NCBI GenBank assembly: GCA_030428695.1
Contig: JAUIEM010000071.1
Span: 1 to 30,086, forward strand
DNA length: 30,086 bases
Direction: 5' to 3'
DNA from: a bacterium
GTDB taxonomy: Bacteria; Planctomycetota; J058; JAJDCP01
The position numbers were made by a program, and so were the translations under genes. Each line of letters opens with the position of its first letter. The stretch's first letter is position 1. A model generated the notes under the pieces. It saw only the letters and a list, made by a program, of their open reading frames with translations, was not told where the DNA came from and did not search any database. Below, piece by piece: positions 25,173-30,086 of this stretch.

Positions 25173-26963
25173 CTACGCGGCGGAGCCCGGGACGAGCACG
25201 CCCGGCAGCTCGAGCTCGAAGCAGGCGCCCTGCTCGACCCGGGTGTCCGCCCGCAGGTCGCCGCGCATCGCCCGCGCCAGGCGTCGGCTGAGGGCGAGGC
25301 CCAGGCCGACCCCGGGAGCGGAGTGGGCGGCGTCGCGGGCGGACTTGCGGAAGGGCTGGAAGAGGCGTGCGGCCTCCTGCTTCGCGACCCCCGGCCCGTG
25401 GTCGCAGACCTGCAGGGCGACGCCCTTGCCGGTCCGGCGCACCCGCAGGTGGATGCGCTTGTCCTCCGCCTCCCGCGCGTACTTGCAGGCGTTGTCGACC
25501 AGGTTGAAGACGATCTGCTCGACCGCGGTCGCGTCCCCCCGCAGCGCCGCCCCGGGCGCCTCGTTCTCGACGACGAGCTCCATGTCGGCGCGGGCCGCGC
25601 GCTCCTCGAGCCGGCGGCGGAAGCTCCCGAGCAGCGCGTCGACCTCGAGGTCCGCGATCTTCGCCCCGGCCCGGTTGCGCTCGAGGCGCGCGTAGGCGAG
25701 CACGTTCTCGACCAGGTGGCCGAGCCGGTCGGCCTCGCGCCGCAAGGTCTCGAGGTAGCGCTGGCGCTTCTCCGGCTTGCGCACCATGCCCTCGGCGAGC
25801 ATGTCGGTGTACATGCGGAAGGTCGTCAGCGGCGTGCGCAGCTCGTGGGTCACCGCCGAGACGAAGGCGCCGCGCCGCTCGCTGAGAGAGATCGCGCCGG
25901 CGAGCAGCACGGCGAAGGCGAGGGCGGCGAGGCCGAAGCAGACCCAGGCGACGACCAGCGAGAAGCGGATCGACGAGGTCGTCGGCTCGGGCAACAGGCC
26001 GGGGACCCTCCCGGGGAACAGCTCCAGGGGCAGGCTGGCCAGGCGGCGGGGGCTCGCCGCGTAGGTCTCGCAGGGCATCAGCGTCGCGTTCGGCAAGAGG
26101 TCGTGGATGCTCTCGAGCAGCCAGCCGCGCAGCCCCTCCCAGTCGAGCCAGCAGCCCTGCACGTAGTCCTGGCCCTGGACGTTGAGGTGGCGCACGAACA
26201 GCAGCTGGCCTTCGACCCAGAGGGCGCGGAACGGCCCCTCGTCGACCTTCTCGAACCAGCCGCCGCCCTTGTTTCCCGCCCACTCCTGCTGCACCGGATT
26301 GGCGGCGACCGCCCAGTTGCGCGCGGTGTACTCGTTGGTGTTGAGCAGGGCCTGGGCCTCCCGGTTGTCGAAGCCCTGGCGCTGCGTCGAGATGGTCGCG
26401 AGCTGCAGCTGGTTGTCCGCGCCGAGGTTGCCGTCGAGGGCGGAGGCGCGCTCGACGATCATCTCCTGGCGCAGGCTCTCGAGGTCGAGCAGGCCCGACA
26501 GCTGGGCGAGCCGGTCGCCGGCCGCCTCGACCTGCTCGCAGCCGAGGTAGCCGGTCTCGGCGAGGTCACGCATGTTGCCGGTCGGTGCCTGGGGCGAGAC
26601 GAAGCCCTCGGGGCCGACCTGGAAGTTGAGCAGGATATAGGGAGAGGGCGGCTCGAGCAGCGGCGAGGGCACGAGGATCTCGCCCCGCTCGATCTCCGCG
26701 AACATGCGCGTGTAGGCCCGCTCGGCCGGGTAGAAGCTGGTGTACGCGAAGTAGGGGTAGCTGCTCGCCTGGCCGAGGATGGGGGCGACGGCGGAGTCGA
26801 GGCGCCAGAGGGCGAGGCGCAGGTTCTCCTCGAGGACGGCGGTGGTCTGGGCTTCGTGCTCGGCCCGGTCGAGCGCGAGGGCGCCGAGCGTGATCCAGCT
26901 CAGCGCGGCGAGCACGACGGCGAGGCCTAGCGCGAAGCCGAGCCAGATCTTCCAGGGTCGCAT
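25173..26963 (-). CDS. Sensor histidine kinase with large extracytoplasmic domain
   Basis: 596 residues from ATG 26963, inside the end of the response regulator gene (37-base overlap, GGAGGAG ribosome site). Membrane helices at 7-30 and about 334-358 enclose a periplasmic domain of about 300 residues that I cannot assign (FFYPAERAYTRMF-like and WLDWEGLRGWLLESI segments). The HisKA box is AVTHELRTPLTTF with H373 as phosphoacceptor. The ATPase has an N box NLVDNACKY (487-495), DHGPG (521-525) and GVGLGLAL (551-558). No HAMP or PAS is evident. It should phosphorylate the upstream OmpR-type regulator. The signal is unknown. Confidence 0.88.
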   Translation of the reverse strand: MRPWKIWLGFALGLAVVLAALSWITLGALALDRAEHEAQTTAVLEENLRLALWRLDSAVAPILGQASSYPYFAYTSFYPAERAYTRMFAEIERGEILVPSPLLEPPSPYILLNFQVGPEGFVSPQAPTGNMRDLAETGYLGCEQVEAAGDRLAQLSGLLDLESLRQEMIVERASALDGNLGADNQLQLATISTQRQGFDNREAQALLNTNEYTARNWAVAANPVQQEWAGNKGGGWFEKVDEGPFRALWVEGQLLFVRHLNVQGQDYVQGCWLDWEGLRGWLLESIHDLLPNATLMPCETYAASPRRLASLPLELFPGRVPGLLPEPTTSSIRFSLVVAWVCFGLAALAFAVLLAGAISLSERRGAFVSAVTHELRTPLTTFRMYTDMLAEGMVRKPEKRQRYLETLRREADRLGHLVENVLAYARLERNRAGAKIADLEVDALLGSFRRRLEERAARADMELVVENEAPGAALRGDATAVEQIVFNLVDNACKYAREAEDKRIHLRVRRTGKGVALQVCDHGPGVAKQEAARLFQPFRKSARDAAHSAPGVGLGLALSRRLARAMRGDLRADTRVEQGACFELELPGVLVPGSAA

Positions 26964-27655
26964 CGGAGCTCCTCCGCGAACAGGTAGCCTTTGCCGCGCA
27001 CGGTGACGAGGATCTTCTGCTCGCCGTCGCGCAGCTTCTCCCGCAGGCGGGCGACGTGCATGTCGATCGTGCGGGTCGAGACGTGGGTCGGGTCGATACG
27101 CCAGACCTTGGCGAGCAGCTCCTCGCGGGAGATCGCGCGGCCCGGGTTCTGGGCGAGGTAGCGCAACAGCTCCATCTCGCGCTCGGACAGCCGCTGGCTG
27201 CTGCCGTCGGCGAAGCGCACCTCACAGCGCGCGAAGTCGGCGACGGCCTCGGGCAGCGACACCTCGTCGACGTCGATGGGACGCTCCGCCGACCGCCGCA
27301 GCACCGCCTCGACCCGGGCGAGCAGCTCGCGCACGCTGAAGGGTTTGACGACGTAGTCGTCGGCCCCCAGGCGCAGGCCGCTGACCCGGTCCTCCTCGCT
27401 GCCGCGGGCGGTCAGGATGATCACCGGCAGGCGCGGGCGGGTCTTGCGCACCTCGCGAAGAATGTCGAGGCCGTCGGTGCCGGGCAGCTGCAGGTCGAGC
27501 AACACGAGGTCGCAGGCGACCTGGACCGCCATGTCGAGTCCACGGTTGCCACAACCGGTTTCGAAGGTATCGTATCCGTCGTATTCCAGGGCGTCGACGA
27601 TGCCATCGCGGATCGCGTTGTCGTCTTCGATCACCAGGACGCGTCGTCGCGGCAT
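26927..27655 (-). CDS. OmpR/PhoB-family response regulator
   Basis: 242 residues from ATG 27655; an upstream in-frame codon would add an Arg/Ala-rich tail without a ribosome site. The receiver has D11 and D12, phosphoacceptor D54 (LVLLDLQLPG), T82 and K104 (YVVKPF). The winged-helix DNA-binding domain at 140-230 has SEREMELLRYLAQNPGR, HVSTRTIDMHVARLREKL and TVRGKGYLF. Regulators of this class bind two 11-bp direct repeats as a dimer. The gene overlaps its kinase by 37 bases. The GTAAC repeats at 27780 are a candidate own-site; the TTCACG array at 9521 is another formal possibility. Confidence 0.9.
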   Translation of the reverse strand: MPRRRVLVIEDDNAIRDGIVDALEYDGYDTFETGCGNRGLDMAVQVACDLVLLDLQLPGTDGLDILREVRKTRPRLPVIILTARGSEEDRVSGLRLGADDYVVKPFSVRELLARVEAVLRRSAERPIDVDEVSLPEAVADFARCEVRFADGSSQRLSEREMELLRYLAQNPGRAISREELLAKVWRIDPTHVSTRTIDMHVARLREKLRDGEQKILVTVRGKGYLFAEELRCDPGRSGSASR

Positions 27656-27682
27656 GAGGCTCTCTCCCGCTCTCCCCGCTCC

Positions 27683-27711
27683 ATTGTGACGGTGGCCCGC
27701 GGGGCTGTCTA
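27683..27711 (-). promoter_or_regulatory. Promoter of the two-component operon
   Basis: On the - strand TAGACA (27711-27706), a 17-base spacer, and CACAAT (27688-27683), 28 bases before the response regulator start. The -35 differs from consensus by one base. CACAATGG continues into the box shared with the Calx-beta gene. Confidence 0.55.
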
Positions 27712-27779
27712 CGGCAGCGCGGGCCGCCGGCCGGGCCGGGCGGGCCCTCACCGGCCTGGCGGGCCGGGCGACGCGCCGC

Positions 27780-27796
27780 GTAACAGGTGTGTAACG
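27780..27796 (+). promoter_or_regulatory. 11-bp-spaced GTAAC direct repeat between divergent genes
   Basis: GTAACA at 27780 and GTAACG at 27791 are exactly 11 bases apart, in the gap between the response regulator and the isomerase gene. Two such units fit an OmpR-family dimer site. The second copy may also overlap a -10 (TGTAAC) for the isomerase gene. A site for the adjacent regulator is inferred. Confidence 0.35.
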
Positions 27797-27834
27797 CGTG
27801 CCCCTGCACGGGGATGCGCGGAGGAGACTGTCAC

Positions 27835-28833
27835 ATGTTGAGCAGGATGCTCGACTCCGTCCGCGGACTGCCCGACCAGTTCCCCGCTGGGGCGCGGCTC
27901 GCCGCCGATGTCGGCGTCGGCCTGCAGGCGCGCCGGGTCGTCGTCGCCGGCATGGGCGGCAGCGCCTTCCCGGGCAACTTCCTCCGCGCCTATCTCGGCG
28001 ACACCCCCGAGCTGCGGGTGTCCCGCGCCTACACCGTGCCCTACGCCCTCGACGCCGGCACCCTCGTGCTCGCGTGCAGCTTCAGCGGCAACACCGAAGA
28101 GACCCTCGCCGCCTTCGACGACGCCCGCGAGCGCGGGGCCTCGCTGGTTGCGATCAGCTCCGGCGGCATGCTCGAAGAGCGCGCCCGCGCCGCCGGCGTC
28201 CCCCACGTCGGGCTGCCGGGGGACGACGGCCTGCAGCCCCGGGCCGCGACCGGCTACTTCTTCGGGGCGATGCTCGCGGTGCTCGACAACGCCGGCCTGC
28301 ACTCCGGTGCCCGCGAGATCCTGGGCGGCCTCGCCGGCTGGCTGCGCGCCCAGGACGGCATCGAAGAGCGGGGGCGCGCCCTCGCCGCCGAGCTCGAGGG
28401 GCGGGTGCCGGTGATCTACGCGACCGAGCCCTACGCCGACTCGGTCGCCCGCGCGATCAAGATCAAGTGCAACGAGAACGCGAAGATCCCGGCCTTCTGG
28501 TACGCGCTGCCGGAGCTGAACCACAACGAGATGGTCGGCTACACCCAGACGCTCGCGCCCTTCCTGCCGGTGCTGCTGCGCGACCCGACCCTGCCGGAGT
28601 GCTCGGCCCGGCGCCTCGCGACCACCGCCGCGACGCTGCGCGAGGCCGACCTGCCGGTCATGGAGCACACGGTGGTGGGAGAGACCGTGCTGCAGCGGCT
28701 CTTCCACACCCTGTGGTTGTTCGACTTCGCGAGCTGCTACCTCGCCGAGCGCCTCGGCGTCGACCCCGAGCCGGTCGCGATGATCGAGCGCTTCAAGCGC
28801 GCATTGCGCGATGGCGCCGCTGCCGGCTCCTGA
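27835..28833 (+). CDS. Bifunctional phosphoglucose/phosphomannose isomerase
   Basis: 332 residues from ATG 27835, eight bases after GAGGAG. Two SIS domains: the first has VVVAGMGGSAFPGN (36-48) and LACSFSGNTEET (79-90), the second YATEPYADSVARAIK and the active-site segment NENAKIP with E214 and LNHNEM with H230. The double activity (glucose-6-P to fructose-6-P and mannose-6-P to fructose-6-P) is known for archaeal and some bacterial members of this family, which replaces the classical PGI. It links glycolysis with mannose-derived sugar synthesis. Length is as expected. It is divergent from the two-component operon and its 3' end overlaps the acyltransferase gene by 41 bases. Confidence 0.85.
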   Translation: MLSRMLDSVRGLPDQFPAGARLAADVGVGLQARRVVVAGMGGSAFPGNFLRAYLGDTPELRVSRAYTVPYALDAGTLVLACSFSGNTEETLAAFDDARERGASLVAISSGGMLEERARAAGVPHVGLPGDDGLQPRAATGYFFGAMLAVLDNAGLHSGAREILGGLAGWLRAQDGIEERGRALAAELEGRVPVIYATEPYADSVARAIKIKCNENAKIPAFWYALPELNHNEMVGYTQTLAPFLPVLLRDPTLPECSARRLATTAATLREADLPVMEHTVVGETVLQRLFHTLWLFDFASCYLAERLGVDPEPVAMIERFKRALRDGAAAGS

Positions 28834-29743
28834 AGTACTCCGAGCCGCGCCGCCCCCCGGTTCCGCCCTCGCTCTCGGGCCGCGTCTTGAAGCGCCGATG
28901 GAACCAGAACCACTGCTCCGGCCAGCGCCGCACCGCCGCCTCGATGCAGGCGGTGTAGTGGGCGGTGTGCGCCTCGATCGCCTCGGTCTTCGGGCCGGTG
29001 CGGTCGAAGGGGATGGGGGGCTGGACGTAGACGTTCACCCGCCCATCCGGGTCGCGGACCGCGAAGATCGGCACGACCGGCGCCCGCGACACCCGCGACA
29101 TCACCGCCGGCGCGACCAGCGTTGAGGCCGGGCGGCCGAAGAAGCGCGGGAACACGCTCGCGTAGCGCGCGTTCTGGTCGAGGGCGTAGCCGACCCCCTC
29201 GCCGGCGCGCAGCCGGCGCAGCACCGCGCGCGCGGACTGGAACGGCGTGATGGTCGCCACCCCGTGGCTCGCCCGCAGCCCGACCAGCAGGGCGTCGGCC
29301 GAGGCGTTGTGCAGGGCGCGCCCGACCAGGTGGGCCTGGAAGCCGCGGGCCTGGAAGGCAGGGGCGATCCACTCGAAGCCGCCGAGGTGCGCGGTGACGA
29401 CCACGACGCCGCGGCCCCGCGCCCGGGCGGCGAGGAAGTGCTCGATGCCGACGACCCGGGTCCGCAGCCGCAGCCGCCGCCGGGTCAGGATCGGCAGGCG
29501 CACGAGGTCGAGGAAGGTCAGCGCGAGGTGCTCGAGGCTGCGGCGCGCGAGCCGGCGCACGGTAGCGGGCTGCGGGTCGTGGCCGAGGGCCGAGCCGAGG
29601 TTCTCCCGCACGATGCCGAGCCGGCGCCGCAGGAAGGGCACGAGGATGTGGCTCGCGCAGTGGATCATCCCGACCACCAGCGGTCTTGGCAACAGCCGCA
29701 GCAGCCAGGCCACGGCCGCGAAGGCGAAGGAACCCGGGCTCAT
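28793..29743 (-). CDS. LpxL/HtrB-type lipid A (Kdo2-lipid) acyltransferase
   Basis: 316 residues from ATG 29743, whose ATGA overlaps the stop of the upstream gene, indicating coupling. One N-terminal membrane helix region (about 5-40) is followed by NLGSALG and the catalytic HxxxxE motif in TAHLGGFEW (H119, E124). The substrate region contains GVGYALDQNARYASVFPRFFGRPAST, and the end WFWFHRRFKTRP is the family's final motif. These enzymes transfer acyl groups to lipid A at the inner membrane. Its presence argues for an outer membrane with lipid A-like glycolipid, although some homologues acylate other lipids. No lipid A genes adjoin it. Confidence 0.85.
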   Translation of the reverse strand: MSPGSFAFAAVAWLLRLLPRPLVVGMIHCASHILVPFLRRRLGIVRENLGSALGHDPQPATVRRLARRSLEHLALTFLDLVRLPILTRRRLRLRTRVVGIEHFLAARARGRGVVVVTAHLGGFEWIAPAFQARGFQAHLVGRALHNASADALLVGLRASHGVATITPFQSARAVLRRLRAGEGVGYALDQNARYASVFPRFFGRPASTLVAPAVMSRVSRAPVVPIFAVRDPDGRVNVYVQPPIPFDRTGPKTEAIEAHTAHYTACIEAAVRRWPEQWFWFHRRFKTRPESEGGTGGRRGSEYFRSRQRRHRAMRA

Positions 29744-30086
29744 TCGGATGCGGGGCTGAGGTCGAGCTCGACCAGCTCGACACGTTGCCGGATGCTGCCG
29801 TTGTCGAGCAGCGACCGCACGGTGATCACGGGGTAGTCCGGCAGGATCCAACGGCGCACGTGCTCCTCCTCGTAGACGACACAGGCGTAGCTGTCGCGGC
29901 CGAGGCCGACCTCCTCCTCGTCGACGACGTGGCCGTAGTCGGTGTCCGCCGTGAAGGTGATCTTGCGCGGGGCCTCGAGCCGCTCCCCGTCGAGGTTGTG
30001 CATCTCGACCTGGTAGACGCAGCGCCCGTTCCCGACCTCGGTGATGATGCAGGCGTAGTAGACCTCCCAGCGTTCGCCGTCGCGCT
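29740..30086 (-). CDS. Partial gene, C-terminal part of an unknown protein
   Basis: The reading frame stays open across the right edge, so only the last 115 codons are seen. A methionine codon at 30003 is internal: the preceding codons read RDGERWEVYYACIITEVGN and continue smoothly. The visible part is rich in charged and aromatic residues (WEVYYACIITE, CVYQVEMHNLDGERL, DSYACVVYEEEHV, WILPDYPVITVRSLLDNGS) and looks beta-rich, with two similar YYAC/YACVVY strands. It may be an intracellular small-ligand or regulatory domain. Its stop overlaps the acyltransferase start. No family is assigned. Confidence 0.7.
   Translation of the reverse strand, partial: RDGERWEVYYACIITEVGNGRCVYQVEMHNLDGERLEAPRKITFTADTDYGHVVDEEEVGLGRDSYACVVYEEEHVRRWILPDYPVITVRSLLDNGSIRQRVELVELDLSPASE

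Noticed and set aside
29740..30003. Complete 87-residue gene starting at 30003
   Set aside because: The frame continues open with coherent codons to the window edge, so this methionine is internal to a longer gene.

Overview
The window is very GC-rich DNA, almost fully coding, with strong G/C preference at third codon positions. It looks like a chromosomal segment of a Gram-negative bacterium: it carries a lipid A-type acyltransferase and several exported proteins. Eukaryote-like Ser/Thr kinases with membrane-embedded C-termini, a zinc-ribbon/TPR membrane protein, a Uma2-family protein and a Calx-beta/dockerin-like secreted protein suggest Planctomycetota or another large-genome lineage such as Myxococcota-like bacteria. 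The phylum is an inference. No rRNA, tRNA, CRISPR array, transposase or phage gene was seen.

Left part (1-5.6 kb, + strand): a YidD-domain fusion protein, then a palindromic repeat element (1340-1489), then a tight operon of a membrane-anchored TPR/ImpE-like protein, a Ser/Thr kinase with a Cache-like extracytoplasmic sensor, and a small unknown protein. Next (5.6-9.5 kb, - strand) is a compact cassette: DUF4956 membrane protein, VTC-type polyphosphate polymerase, and an exported EF-hand protein carrying a complete dikinase-type ATP-grasp domain. It is preceded by an array of 11-bp-spaced TTCACG-like repeats resembling a PHO box. The DUF4956 gene seems to carry a frameshift just before its end.

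Middle (9.7-21 kb): a zinc-ribbon/TPR/PEGA-like membrane protein (-), a GMC flavin oxidoreductase (-), a SAM methyltransferase (+), a small membrane protein (+), a second Ser/Thr kinase with six membrane helices (+), a Uma2-family protein (-) and a dimethylglycine/sarcosine dehydrogenase-like flavoprotein (+). These read as mostly single-gene units with their own promoters.

Right part (21-30 kb): an unknown polytopic membrane protein; a coupled three-gene set of small unknown proteins, one built of six nearly identical 14-residue repeats; a secreted Calx-beta/dockerin-like protein; an OmpR-type response regulator with an overlapping histidine kinase gene; a bifunctional phosphoglucose/phosphomannose isomerase; and, on the opposite strand, an LpxL-type acyltransferase coupled to a gene that runs off the right edge.

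The strongest candidates for undescribed biology are the polyphosphate polymerase/exported dikinase cassette with its PHO-box-like control region, the ImpE-like/Cache-kinase operon without visible type VI secretion genes, and the small 14-residue-repeat operon.
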